64,000 bases of DNA from CAVXFL01 sp963761015. GTDB lineage: Bacteria; Pseudomonadota; Alphaproteobacteria; Acetobacterales; Acetobacteraceae. The stretch is from NCBI GenBank assembly GCA_963761015.1, contig CAVXFL010000019.1, positions 124,001 through 188,000 on the forward strand, read 5' to 3'. Positions 9,037 to 17,982 of this stretch are shown piece after piece (the first letter of the stretch is position 1; the number at the start of each line of letters is the position of its first letter). A program made the position numbers and the translations under genes. The notes beneath the pieces were generated by a model that saw nothing but the letters and a program-made list of their open reading frames with translations, made no database searches and was not told the origin of the DNA.

Positions 9037-9597
9037 CTAACGCCACACGCCCCGCCGTTCCGCGTCGTAGGCGGGCCGGAAGCCGTGCCGGTTCGGCATC
9101 CGTATTGCGGGCAAGGTGGTCCGGTCGAGCGGGGCGTCCTCGGCGACGATTTCGTTCAGGAACAGGACATACGCGGTGACACTGTAGAGCTGGTCGGGGC
9201 TCAGCGATTCCGGCGCGGTGTACGGCATGGCGCGGCGGATGTAGTCGAACAGCGTGGTGGCGAACGGCCAATAGCTGCCGACCGTCTTCACCGGATGCGC
9301 CGTCGTCAGGCTGTCGCGCCCGCCGGCCAGCCGCGGGCCGGGAAAGACGGAGCCGCCTTGCCCCGCGGCACCGTGGCAGGACGCGCAGGCGGTTGCGTAG
9401 ATGGACTTGCCCTCGCCTGCGGTGCCGTGGCCTGCCGGCAGACCCGCGCCATCCGGCGAGACGTCGATGTTCCAGCCGGCGATCTGCGCAGGCGTGGCCG
9501 GACGGCCGATGCCGAGCGATCGGGGTTGCGCGGCGGCGAGCGTGGCCGCGAGCGCGGACGCGGCCAGAACCGCGAGCGCCCAGCTAAAGCGCGACAC
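9037..9597 (-). CDS. soxD: Cytochrome c subunit of a sulfite/sulfur dehydrogenase (SoxD-like)
   Basis: This 186-residue periplasmic monoheme cytochrome c has a signal peptide (ALAVLAASALAATLAAAQP) and the heme site CASCHG near residue 75. A candidate axial Met lies in RRAMPYTAP (about 125), followed by the YSVTAYVLFLNEIV helix typical of SoxD/SorB-type cytochromes. It starts 14 bases inside the end of the molybdoenzyme gene, so the two are coupled and presumably form one complex in which the heme accepts electrons from the Mo centre. The window contains no soxXYZAB, so a stand-alone sulfite-oxidising pair is as likely as a full Sox system. Confidence 0.83.
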   Translation of the reverse strand: MSRFSWALAVLAASALAATLAAAQPRSLGIGRPATPAQIAGWNIDVSPDGAGLPAGHGTAGEGKSIYATACASCHGAAGQGGSVFPGPRLAGGRDSLTTAHPVKTVGSYWPFATTLFDYIRRAMPYTAPESLSPDQLYSVTAYVLFLNEIVAEDAPLDRTTLPAIRMPNRHGFRPAYDAERRGVWR

Positions 9598-10858
9598 CGA
9601 CCTTGCCCTCCGCGTCGACGCGCCAGCCGACGATGCCGTTGAAATGGTAGTGGCCCTTGGTGCCGCGCGCCGCGACGAGCTGCTCGCGGGTCGGCTGCGT
9701 GTAGCCGGTCTCGTCCTCGGCGCGGCTCAGCAGCACCGCCGGATGACCGTGCCACGTCCAGGGCAGGCGGAAGCGCGTCAGGCATTTCGGCATGACCGGC
9801 GCTTGCAAGGCCGCGCGCTGCCAGGTTTTTCCGCCATCGGTCGAGACCTCGACCTTGCGAATGCGCCCGTAACCGGACCACGCCAGGCCGGCGATTTCAT
9901 GGAAACCGGGCCCCGGCAGGTGCTGCCCGCCGGAGGGGCGGGTGATGACCGACTTCGCCTCCATGACGAAGAGGAATTGCAGCGCGGTGCCGTCGGGCAG
10001 CAGTTCGGTGTATTTCGAGGTCTCCTCGCGCGTTTCGAACGGCGCGGCGCCGAGTTTCAGCCGGCGCAGCCATTTCACGTTGGTATTGCCCTCGAAGCCC
10101 GGCAGCAGCAGGCGCACCGGATAGCCCTGCTCGGGGCGCAGCCGCTCGCCGTTCTGCGCGTAGGCGATGATGGCGTCGTCGAGCAGTTTCGCGAGCGGAA
10201 TCGAACGCGCCATCGCGGCGGCGTCCGCGCCCTCGGCCAGCGCCCATTTGGCCGCTTGCCGCACGCCCGCCTCGGCCAGCACGTCGGCCACGCGTACCCC
10301 GGTCCATTCGGCGCAGCTCAGCAGGCCGTGCGTGTGCTGGACGGTCCAGTCCGGTTTCAGCTTTTCCGGCTGCCAATAGAATGACGAGTTGCCGGCGCAT
10401 TCCAAAAAATGCACCTGCGAAACCGAGGGGAAGCGCAGCAGATCCTCGACGGTGAAGATCAACGGCCGATCGACGAGGCCGTGCACGATCAGCCGATGGG
10501 CGGCGGGGTCGATCATGGGAACGCCGGCGTGATGGCGCTCGTAGTGCAGGCCGTTCGGCGTGATGATGCCGTGCAGATCCTGCAACGGCGTGAGCGAGTC
10601 GGCGGCGCCGGGGAACGCGAAATGCTCGGGCGCGCGGCGCACCACATCGCGCTCGTAGCGCGATGGCACGCCGTAGGGCGGGCTCAGGATGGGGCGGCCG
10701 GGATGGTGCATCCAGTCCGGCACGCTCGGCGGCAGGTCCCGGGCAAGATCGGCGGCTTCCGCCGCCGCCGGTCCGATCGCCATGCCCGCCGCGGCAGCGA
10801 GCCCGCTCCGCAGCATCTGGCGTCGGCCGGGCCGGCGGCGTGGATCGGGGCGCGACAT
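9584..10858 (-). CDS. soxC: Molybdopterin sulfite dehydrogenase (SoxC-like)
   Basis: This 424-residue enzyme of the sulfite oxidase family starts at the ATG at 10858. The N-terminus is a Tat signal (RRQMLRSGLAAAAGMAIGPA). The molybdenum-cofactor domain has the FLECAGNS motif whose Cys ligates Mo (about residue 155), then GYPVRLLLPGFEGNTNVKWL, and a C-terminal Mo-co dimerisation domain (KVEVSTDGGKTW). Its order and overlap with the cytochrome gene match soxCD. The probable reaction is oxidation of sulfite or sulfane sulfur in the periplasm with electrons passed to cytochrome c. Confidence 0.87.
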   Translation of the reverse strand: MSRPDPRRRPGRRQMLRSGLAAAAGMAIGPAAAEAADLARDLPPSVPDWMHHPGRPILSPPYGVPSRYERDVVRRAPEHFAFPGAADSLTPLQDLHGIITPNGLHYERHHAGVPMIDPAAHRLIVHGLVDRPLIFTVEDLLRFPSVSQVHFLECAGNSSFYWQPEKLKPDWTVQHTHGLLSCAEWTGVRVADVLAEAGVRQAAKWALAEGADAAAMARSIPLAKLLDDAIIAYAQNGERLRPEQGYPVRLLLPGFEGNTNVKWLRRLKLGAAPFETREETSKYTELLPDGTALQFLFVMEAKSVITRPSGGQHLPGPGFHEIAGLAWSGYGRIRKVEVSTDGGKTWQRAALQAPVMPKCLTRFRLPWTWHGHPAVLLSRAEDETGYTQPTREQLVAARGTKGHYHFNGIVGWRVDAEGKVGVAL

Positions 10859-11324
10859 GCGGTTCGCCGTTCCGAGGAATTGGACGCCGCGCAAGGCTAG
10901 CGCGGCGCGTGCGAAACGGCGAGTCCGGCGGCCACCGGCAGATTCCGTTCGACGCTTGCAACAACCCGGCGGGTATGATCGGATCGCGATCGCTACTGTA
11001 TGTTTTTGATATGGCATGCGCCCGCCAAGCGGGGTAGACGGTGCCTGGATGAGCAAATAATTACATCTTGGACAGGTGGGAGCGGACAATGTCGGCATCC
11101 GAGCCGGCGCGACGGTGCGTCCGCCCGGCTTCTCGCGGCGGCAGCCACGGCGGAGCCGCCTGTCGGAGAGACGTGGAAGCGAACGGCCAGTCGGGCGGGG
11201 CGATGCAGGAAGGAGAACCTCGCCCCCGCTCGGGTTGACGCCGCCGCGGCGATCCGTTGCGATGACCACCACGCTCAATCGACCCGACGGCTGGCACGGC
11301 CGCAACCCGGACGGGGGACCGCGC
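10859..11324. other. Divergent intergenic region between soxC and the cyclase gene
   Basis: These 466 bases separate two divergently transcribed genes and should hold both promoters. I see an AT-richer patch around 10990-11070 but no clear -35/-10 pair or palindrome. If the cyclase started at the ATG at 11262, the gap would shrink by 63 bases. Confidence 0.35.
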
Positions 11325-14300
11325 ATGCAATGTCCAAGCTGCCGGGCGACAATCACGGACGGGCAGCGGTTTTGCGGTGCGTGCGGCGCGGCGCTTGCCA
11401 CCCCTTGCCCGGCCTGCGGCGTCGCCAACCCGGCCAAGGCCCGCTACTGCGCCCAGTGCGGGGCGGGGCTGGCCGCGAGTATTCTGACCGGGCCGCCGAA
11501 ACCGGAGCCGTTCACGTCCGCTCCCGGTTCCGATCTGCCCTCGGCCGAGCACCGCCAGCTCAGCATCCTGTTCTGCGACCTCGTCGAATCGACCGCGCTG
11601 TCGGGGCGGCTCGACGCGGAGGATCTGCGCGCCGTGCTCGGCGCCTATCACCGTTGCTGCGCCGAGACGATCAGTCGGGCCGGCGGGTACGTCGCCAAAT
11701 ACATGGGCGACGGCGTGCTCGCCTATTTCGGCTACCCGCGGGCGCACGAGAACAACGCCGAACAATCCGTGCGGGCGGCGCTCGCGCTGGTCGAGGCGGT
11801 CGGCAAGCTCCGGCCCCCGGTCGGGCGGGATTTCCAACCGCTGGGCGATGGCGCGGCATCTGACGGATTGCAGGTGCGCGTCGGCATCGCCACTGGCCGC
11901 GTGGTGGTTGGCGATTTGATCGGCGAGGGGATCGCCCAGGAGCGGATGGTGGTCGGCCAAACGCCGAACCTCGCCGCGCGCCTGAAGGAACTCGCGAACC
12001 CCGGCGAGGTGGTCATCAGTGACGCGACCCGCAAACTGCTCGGCGGGCTGTTCGAGTACCGCGACCTGGGCGCGACGTTGCTGAAGGGGTTCACCGGGCC
12101 GGTGCCGGCATTCCAGGTGCTGTGGCCGAGCCAGTTCCAGAGCCGCTTCGACGCGCGGCATGAAGGCGGGCTCGCGCCGCTCTGCGATCGCACGCAGGAA
12201 CTCGCGCTGCTGCTGGATCTCTGGAACCAGAGCAAGGCCGGCTCGGGGCACGCGGTGCTGATCACCGGCGAGCCGGGCATCGGCAAATCCCGGCTCGTCG
12301 CGGCGTTGCTGCAAGCGACCGCGAGCACACCGCATTTTTGCCTGCGCTGCTACGGCTCGCAGCATTACGAGCACAGCGCGTTCCATCCGATTCTGGCCAA
12401 TTTTCAGCATCGCGCCGGGTTTGCGCACAAGGACACGCCCGAGGAAAAGCTGGCCAAGCTCGAAGCGCTGCTCGGCCGCTCGGACGCCACCGAGGAAGAG
12501 ATCGCCCTCGCCGCCGATCTGCTGTCGCTGCCGTACCCGGGCTGCGCCCGGCTGGCCGGATTGAACCCGCAGCGCCGCCACGAAAAGACCCTCGAAGCCT
12601 TTATGCGGCCGATCGAGCGCCTGACCGCGCAGCGTCCGGTGCTGATCGTCTGGGAAGATGTCCATTGGGTGGACCCTTCCTCGCTCGAGGTCATCAAATT
12701 GCGGATCGAGCGGATCGCGAGGCAGCGGGTCATGGTGGTGCTGACCGCTCGGCCGGGCTTTGCCGCGCCCTGGCTGGAGCGGGGGGATGTCACCTTGATG
12801 CCGCTGACCCGGCTCGGGTCGAACGACGCGGCGTCGCTGATCGGGTCCGTCACCGAGGGCAAGCCGCTCCCCGACGATCTGCTCGCCCAGATCGTCGCCC
12901 GCTCCGACGGGGTGCCGCTGTTCATCGAGGAGCTGACCAAGTCGATCCTGGAAAGCGGCCTGCTGCGCGACGAAGGCGGGCGCTACGTGGCGACGGCGCC
13001 GGACGCGCGAGCGGCCATTCCCGCGACCCTGCACGACTCGCTTACCGCGCGGCTCGATCGTCTGGCGCCCTGGCGGGACGTGGTGCAAATCGGCGCCGCG
13101 CTGGGGCGCGAATTCGCGTTCGACCTGCTGCGCGCCATCGCCGATTTGCCGGACCCGCGGTTGCGGAAAGCACTGGATCAACTGGTTCGCTCGGAGCTGG
13201 TGTTCTGCCGCGGCGCGCCGCCGGACGCGGTCTATGTGTTCAAGCACGCGCTGGTGCAGGACACGGCCAGCCAGATGATGCTGCGCGGGGAGCGGCAGCA
13301 ACTGCACGCGCGCATCGTGGCGGTGCTGGAAAGCCAGTTCGCGGAAATCGTTCTCACCCAGCCCGAGCGCGTCGGGCAGCACTGCGTCGAAGCCGCGCTG
13401 TTCGACAAGGCGATCCGCTACTGGCTCACCGCGAGCCGGCACGCCTTGGCGCGCTCGACCACCCAGGAAGCGGTGGCGCTATTGCGCAAGGGGCTCGGCC
13501 TGCTGCCGCAAGTGGCGGACGAGGCCCGCCGCGAGCAGCTCGAACTCGATCTGCAGATCGCGCTCGGCCAGGCGCTCGGCGCCGCCGAGGGCTACGCGGC
13601 GACGGAGGCGGACGAGGCGTATAGCCGGGCGCGCGAACTATGTTCCCGAATCGGCCGGCCGAGGCAGCTCGTCCCCGTCTTCTACGGACAGTTCCTGCTG
13701 CACATCCACCGTCTGGACATGGCCTGGGTGCGCAAGCATGGCGAGGAGGCCTGCCGGCTCGGCGACGCCAACGACGATCCGGTCCTGCAGTGGCTGGGCG
13801 GGCGCATGTGCGGCAGCCTGCTCTCGCAGACCGGCGAGTTCGCCGCCGCCCGCCCGCATCTGGAGCGGAGCGTGATGCTCTCCGAGTTCGTGGACCAGGA
13901 GAGCGCGGGTACGCTTCCGCCCGAGGGGCCGAAGGTCGGCGTGCTGTTCCATCTCTGCCGGGTGTTGTGCTGCCTCGGGTATCTGGACCAGGCGCGCCAG
14001 CGGCTGAACGAACTCATGATCGAGGCCCGAGCGCGCCCGACCTTCGCGCTCTTTCTCGGCCTGAGCGGGGCTTGCATCCTGGATTGGTGCGTTCGGTCGG
14101 TGGCCGGCGAGTGCCTGGAGCGCGCCGACGAGCTTTTGTCCATCTCGATCGAGCAGGGACTCGCCCAGGGACGCGCCTGGGCCAACCTGTTCCGCGGCCG
14201 GGCGATCGCCGTGATGGGCTCGCCGAGCGAGGCGATACCGCTGCTGACCAGCGGGCTGGCGAATTACCGTGCGCTGGGCATCGTCGTCGGGTTGCCGATG

Positions 14301-14699
14301 TTCCTCACCAGCCTGGCCGAGGCGTACGGCCTGGCCGGTCAGCCCGAGGCGGGACTGGAGCGGCTGGCCGAGGCGGAGCAGGTCGCCCGCACCACGGAGA
14401 GCCAATGGCCGCTGGCGGAGACCCTCCGGCTGCGCGGCAGCCTGCTCAGAGACGGGGAGGATTTCGCGGCGGCCGAGGAAAGCTTTCTCGCGTCGCTGGA
14501 CCTGGCTCGCCAGCAAGAGGCGCGGCTTTGGGAACTGCGCACCGCCACCAGCCTGGCCGATCTCTGGCGCGCCCGCGGCCGGGGCGACGAAGCGCGCGAA
14601 CTCCTGGCCCCGATCGTCGCGTGGTTCAGCGAAGGCGCGGATCTCAAGGTTGTCAGACAGGCGAGGGAGTTGCTGTCCGGCGAACCGGCGGCGCGTTGA
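11325..14699 (+). CDS. Class III adenylate/guanylate cyclase with zinc ribbons, AAA ATPase and TPR regions
   Basis: This is a 1,124-residue multidomain protein. A double zinc ribbon comes first (CPSC...CGAC, CPAC...CAQC, residues 1-45). The class III cyclase domain (about 80-265) has metal Asp residues in FCDLVEST and KYMGDGVLAYFG, and the transition-state pair in TPNLAARL. An ATPase of the AAA_16/STAND kind follows, with Walker A GEPGIGKSR and Walker B VLIVWEDVHWVD. Several hundred residues of TPR-like helices complete it. The start at 11325 follows GGGGG and gives the family's usual MxCP opening; 11262 is an alternative. It is intact over more than 3.3 kb. Such proteins are thought to couple ATP-dependent sensing to cyclic nucleotide synthesis. 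Ligand unknown. Confidence 0.88.
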   Translation: MQCPSCRATITDGQRFCGACGAALATPCPACGVANPAKARYCAQCGAGLAASILTGPPKPEPFTSAPGSDLPSAEHRQLSILFCDLVESTALSGRLDAEDLRAVLGAYHRCCAETISRAGGYVAKYMGDGVLAYFGYPRAHENNAEQSVRAALALVEAVGKLRPPVGRDFQPLGDGAASDGLQVRVGIATGRVVVGDLIGEGIAQERMVVGQTPNLAARLKELANPGEVVISDATRKLLGGLFEYRDLGATLLKGFTGPVPAFQVLWPSQFQSRFDARHEGGLAPLCDRTQELALLLDLWNQSKAGSGHAVLITGEPGIGKSRLVAALLQATASTPHFCLRCYGSQHYEHSAFHPILANFQHRAGFAHKDTPEEKLAKLEALLGRSDATEEEIALAADLLSLPYPGCARLAGLNPQRRHEKTLEAFMRPIERLTAQRPVLIVWEDVHWVDPSSLEVIKLRIERIARQRVMVVLTARPGFAAPWLERGDVTLMPLTRLGSNDAASLIGSVTEGKPLPDDLLAQIVARSDGVPLFIEELTKSILESGLLRDEGGRYVATAPDARAAIPATLHDSLTARLDRLAPWRDVVQIGAALGREFAFDLLRAIADLPDPRLRKALDQLVRSELVFCRGAPPDAVYVFKHALVQDTASQMMLRGERQQLHARIVAVLESQFAEIVLTQPERVGQHCVEAALFDKAIRYWLTASRHALARSTTQEAVALLRKGLGLLPQVADEARREQLELDLQIALGQALGAAEGYAATEADEAYSRARELCSRIGRPRQLVPVFYGQFLLHIHRLDMAWVRKHGEEACRLGDANDDPVLQWLGGRMCGSLLSQTGEFAAARPHLERSVMLSEFVDQESAGTLPPEGPKVGVLFHLCRVLCCLGYLDQARQRLNELMIEARARPTFALFLGLSGACILDWCVRSVAGECLERADELLSISIEQGLAQGRAWANLFRGRAIAVMGSPSEAIPLLTSGLANYRALGIVVGLPMFLTSLAEAYGLAGQPEAGLERLAEAEQVARTTESQWPLAETLRLRGSLLRDGEDFAAAEESFLASLDLARQQEARLWELRTATSLADLWRARGRGDEARELLAPIVAWFSEGADLKVVRQARELLSGEPAAR

Positions 14700-14701
14700 C
14701 G

Positions 14702-14726
14702 ATTGCCGGGGTCGCGCCCCGGCAAT
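14702..14726. repeat. Short palindrome related to the 8.9-kb repeat
   Basis: ATTGCCGGGG-tcgcg-CCCCGGCAAT is a perfect 10-bp inverted repeat followed by GACGG, nearly the same half unit as at 8.97-9.00 kb. It lies between two convergent genes and may serve as a bidirectional transcription end. Confidence 0.65.
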
Positions 14727-14737
14727 GACGGCCCGAG

Positions 14738-15403
14738 CTATCCGGTGCGCTCGATCAGAAGCTGCGTGCCGCCCGTGAAATCCTTCAGACTCTTGTTCGG
14801 ATCGCGGTAGAGCCGCTCATCCAGGATGAGATGCCGCCCGGGAAGCGTCTTTTCGCAGTGCTGTTTGATGAACATGCCACCAACCGGCTGCTCGTCGGCG
14901 GTCGGGCTCCCGTGCTTGCACACCCAACCCTGCTCCCCAAACCGCTCCTTCACCTGGTTGCCCAGCAAGAATGCCTTCTTGCGCATGTAGAACCGGGCGT
15001 GCGGGTCGGTGTCGATGCGGATGGCGTCCACCCGCGCGTCATTCCCAATCAGCAGCGAAATCAGCACCGGATGGCCGGCGACCCGGGTGCCGCGATAACC
15101 CTCGTTGACGCGCGCCACCGGATTGCCGGAGTTGTCATAATGGAAGCGGACCTCGTGCAGCCCGGCGGCGTCGGCCGGGCATTGCTTGTACTCGGCCCAG
15201 CCGGCGATCTTGTGCGTGGGATCGGCGGCGCAGGTGAAGTCCACATAGCCCTTGGCCGGAAGCTCGGAAACCAGCATGCCGACGCGGAATTGCCGGATGT
15301 CGTTCCTCTCGGCCGCCCGCGCGTTCCCGCTCGCCGCCGCGATGCCCACGATCAGCCCGGCCGCCGCCAACCCGCCGGCGCCGCGAAACGCGAAATCCAT
15401 CAT
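14738..15403 (-). CDS. Uncharacterised periplasmic protein of the PQQ dehydrogenase cluster
   Basis: This 221-residue protein starts at an ATG at 15403 (or 15400) behind a strong GCGGAGGGA site. It has its own signal peptide (GGLAAAGLIVGIAAASGNARA). The mature part has four Cys spread over the chain and the segments RVGMLVSELPAKGYVDFTC and HYDNSGNPVARVNEGYRGT. I do not recognise a family. As written it is in frame with the upstream cytochrome, giving one 406-residue reading frame, but the internal ribosome site and second signal peptide argue for a separate gene. Its place at the end of the XoxF transcript suggests an accessory role in alcohol oxidation. Confidence 0.7.
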   Translation of the reverse strand: MMDFAFRGAGGLAAAGLIVGIAAASGNARAAERNDIRQFRVGMLVSELPAKGYVDFTCAADPTHKIAGWAEYKQCPADAAGLHEVRFHYDNSGNPVARVNEGYRGTRVAGHPVLISLLIGNDARVDAIRIDTDPHARFYMRKKAFLLGNQVKERFGEQGWVCKHGSPTADEQPVGGMFIKQHCEKTLPGRHLILDERLYRDPNKSLKDFTGGTQLLIERTG

Positions 15404-15411
15404 TCCCTCCG

Positions 15412-15958
15412 CTAATGCGATCCGGCCGCGCCTGGTTTGTGCTGCCGCCTCGTAGACGTCGCAAACGCGGGAGCCATTGCCGAAGAAATCGATACATTGC
15501 GCGTAGTTCGGGTCGCCCTTGCCCTTTACCTTGGCCAGCACGTAGTCGACGATCGCGCCGATCTCCTGCGGACGCAGGAAAACCGGAGCCTCGATCGGCA
15601 TCATCTTGCCGAGTTGCTGCCTGGTGAGGCCGTAGCACTTGTTGCTGTCGTAGGCGTTGCGACCGAAATACGGCATGCCGGTGCCGGGGCGGCCGCAGGT
15701 CGCCGTTTCAATGATCTGCTCGCGGCTCAGATGGGTCTGGCGCAGCGACAGCGCCGCGCCGCCGTAACCGCCGCCGCCGTTGCCGTGCCATTTGTGGCAG
15801 CCGGCACAAGCCTTGCGGAACAGGCGCTTGCCCTCGACGAGTTCATGCTCGTGGCCCGATGGCGCCGGTTGCGCGCGGACTACCTGGAGCGCCGGGAGGC
15901 CAACACAGATCGCTGCCGCCAGGATCAAAGCCCGGCCAGCCAGCCTGGTCATGTTCAT
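15412..15958 (-). CDS. xoxG: Cytochrome c, probable electron acceptor of XoxF (XoxG-like)
   Basis: This periplasmic monoheme cytochrome c of about 180 residues has a signal peptide (ALILAAAICVGLPALQVVRA) and heme site CAGCHKWHG near 52. A candidate distal Met lies in GTGMPYFGRNAYDSNKCYG, and EIGAIVDYVLAKVKGKGD forms the C-terminal helix. It follows xoxF on the same strand, the usual xoxF-xoxG order. As written the frame runs into the next gene. Removing one base near 15430 would end it at the TAG at 15412-15414 with a short AAAKPGAAGSH tail, so the fusion is probably an artefact. Confidence 0.8.
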
Positions 15959-15997
15959 CGGCGTACTTTTTGCGTCGGCGTCGTTTTGCGAACGAGG

Positions 15998-16038
15998 CTG
16001 CCCCCGCCCGTTCCCGCTCGGGGAAAGGGCGAGGGCAG
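15998..16038. terminator. Long GC hairpin after xoxF
   Basis: An 18-bp imperfect inverted repeat (CTGCCCCCGCCCGTTCCC at 15998-16015, loop, GGGAAAGGGCGAGGGCAG at 16021-16038) lies 10 bases past the xoxF stop. It lacks a clear T-run, so it could weaken transcription into the cytochrome gene or protect the xoxF 3' end. Its CCC(T/G)CGCCC...GGGCGAGGG composition resembles the repeat at 41961-41997. Confidence 0.5.
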
Positions 16039-16047
16039 ATGGTCAGG

Positions 16048-17835
16048 TCACAGGCTGAAGACGTACAGCACCGAACTCGGCGCGATCTTCTTCAGCTCGG
16101 GCGTGGCTTCGATGAACCACTTGTCCCAGGCGCCGCCCTGGCCGACCAGCAGCGCGATATACTGCTTGCCGTCCACCTCGAAGGTCATCGGAGGCGCGCT
16201 GATGCCGCCGCCGGTATTGAAGCTCCAGAGCTTCTTCAGGCTTTTCGCATCCAGCGCGAGGAAGTGCCCGTCGGGCTCGCCGGTGAACACCAGGTTCGGC
16301 GTCGCCAGCATGCCGCCGAGCAGCGGGTATTTCGTTTCGAACTTGCCCGCCTCCTTGCCGGTCGTGACGTCGATCGCCGTCACGCTGCCGGTGATGCGCA
16401 CGTTCTCGCTCGGCCCGCCGCCGGTGAAGAACTCGCGCGGCTTGTACGACTTGCCCGGGACCATGTCCTGCTCGGTGACATGGTTGCAGCTCTCGATCAC
16501 CGGAATGTACCAGAGGTGCAGGTTCGGGTTGTACGCCGTCGGCGGCCAGTTCTTGCCGCCCATGTTGCCGGGGCAGATGTCCACGACCTTGCGCTCGCGC
16601 GTCGGCGTGGCCTCCGGATTGTAGATCTGCTGGATCTGCTGCGGCTTGTACTCGGCCGGCTTGCCGGTCTCGGGATCGATGCCCTTGGTCCAAGTGACCT
16701 TCTTCACGAAGGGCACGGCCCAGACGAACTTGCCGCTGTCGCGGTCCACCGCGTAGCCGAAGCCGTTGCGGTCGGCTTCGAGCGCCAGCTTCTGCGTCTG
16801 GCCGTTCGGGCCGGGCACGTTGACCAGCACGTTCTCGGCGACGCTGTCATAGTCGAACGGATCGTTCGGCGTGTGCTGGAAGTGCCACTTGATCTTGCCG
16901 GTGTCCGCATCCAGCGCGAGCGAGCTGTCGGTATAGAGGTTGTCGCCCGGACGATACGCGGAATCCCAGTCCGGCCCCGGATTGCCGATGCCCCAGATGA
17001 TCGTGTTGGTCGCGGGGTCGTAGGTGCCGGTCACCCAGGTCGAGCCGCCGCCGTTCGCCGCCGAGTCGTAGCCTTTCGAGTTCCAGGTATCGTAGCCTGG
17101 CTCGCCCTTCGCCGGGATCGTGTAGGTGCGCCAGACCTCCTTGTGCGTGTTGAGGTCGGTCGCCGCGATCCAGCCGCGAATGCCGTACTCGGCGCCCGCC
17201 ACGCCGGTGATCGCCATGTTCTTCACGATCAGGGGCGCGCCCGTGATCACCTCGGCCTTGTCGGGGTTGGCGACCTGGCGCTGCCACAGGACCTTGCCGG
17301 TCTTCTTGTCGGTCGCGATCAGCCGCCCATCCAGCGTGTGGGAAATGACGTCGTTGCCCCAGAGCGCCACGCCACGATTGTCGACCCCGCAACAGGCGAC
17401 CGCGCCGGCCCAGTCATGATCCGTCTTCGGATCCATTTTCCAGACGAGCTTGCCCTCGCCGCCATGCGCGTCGATTTTGTAGACCGAGCCCCAGCCGTCG
17501 GTGACGTAGAGGAAGCCGTTCTCGGCGAGCGGCGTGCCCTCGAGCCCGCCATGGGTGAAGATGCCGCCGCCCTCGACGCCACCGAGCTGCAAGGTCCAGG
17601 CGACCTTCAAGTTCTTGACGGTGTCGGGATTGATCTGGTTCAGCGTCGAGAAGCGGTGCGCCGAATAATCCTTGTGGTGGGTGATCCAGTTGGCCGCGTC
17701 CTTGTCGGCGTTCAGCAGCATCTGGTCGGTGACTTGATCCGCCGCCCGCGCCGGAACCGTGTGGACCGCCATGCCGATCGCGCCGGCCAACAGGATCGCA
17801 CAAGTACTGAGCAGACGTGTTCTGGACACGCTCAT
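16048..17835 (-). CDS. xoxF: PQQ-dependent methanol dehydrogenase, lanthanide type (XoxF)
   Basis: This 595-residue periplasmic quinoprotein has a signal peptide ending PARA, then the eight-bladed propeller fold. The adjacent cysteines of the PQQ site appear as AVACCGVDNRG near residue 148. The catalytic segment NDPFDYDSVAEN places Asp at 328 and again at 330. The second Asp, absent in calcium-type MxaF, is the established mark of lanthanide-dependent enzymes. Tryptophan-docking repeats such as LDADTGKIKWHF are present. Neighbours are a XoxJ-like binding protein upstream and a cytochrome c downstream, the canonical xoxJ/F/G set. The gene is intact. Confidence 0.95.
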   Translation of the reverse strand: MSVSRTRLLSTCAILLAGAIGMAVHTVPARAADQVTDQMLLNADKDAANWITHHKDYSAHRFSTLNQINPDTVKNLKVAWTLQLGGVEGGGIFTHGGLEGTPLAENGFLYVTDGWGSVYKIDAHGGEGKLVWKMDPKTDHDWAGAVACCGVDNRGVALWGNDVISHTLDGRLIATDKKTGKVLWQRQVANPDKAEVITGAPLIVKNMAITGVAGAEYGIRGWIAATDLNTHKEVWRTYTIPAKGEPGYDTWNSKGYDSAANGGGSTWVTGTYDPATNTIIWGIGNPGPDWDSAYRPGDNLYTDSSLALDADTGKIKWHFQHTPNDPFDYDSVAENVLVNVPGPNGQTQKLALEADRNGFGYAVDRDSGKFVWAVPFVKKVTWTKGIDPETGKPAEYKPQQIQQIYNPEATPTRERKVVDICPGNMGGKNWPPTAYNPNLHLWYIPVIESCNHVTEQDMVPGKSYKPREFFTGGGPSENVRITGSVTAIDVTTGKEAGKFETKYPLLGGMLATPNLVFTGEPDGHFLALDAKSLKKLWSFNTGGGISAPPMTFEVDGKQYIALLVGQGGAWDKWFIEATPELKKIAPSSVLYVFSL

Positions 17836-17940
17836 CGGTCCTCCCCCTGAGTTTGCGTGTTGCGCCGCGAAAATGGCGTATCGCGATCACACATCGGAAC
17901 CGGGCGCAGATCAAGCCCCAGGCGCCGTAACGAAGCTGCC

Positions 17941-17977
17941 GAGCCCGGATCGGCGGCAAATCGCCGCCGCCGGGCTC
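17941..17977 (-). terminator. Hairpin between the xoxJ-like gene and xoxF
   Basis: GAGCCCGG (17941-17948) pairs with CCGGGCTC (17970-17977), and CGGCGGC (17951-17957) pairs with GCCGCCG (17963-17969), giving a 15-bp stem with a 2-base bulge. It starts 6 bases beyond the xoxJ-like stop. No T-run follows, so attenuation or mRNA protection within the cluster is as likely as full termination. Confidence 0.55.
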
Positions 17978-17982
17978 AGCGT

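Noticed and set aside
9037..10858. Complete Sox thiosulfate oxidation system
   Set aside because: Only a SoxC-like and a SoxD-like gene are present, with no soxXYZAB in the window, so only a sulfite/sulfur dehydrogenase pair is claimed.
11061..13442. 793-residue minus-strand open frame antisense to the cyclase gene
   Set aside because: Composition is Arg/His/Gln-rich without domains. The sense strand has full cyclase, ATPase and TPR motifs across the same bases.
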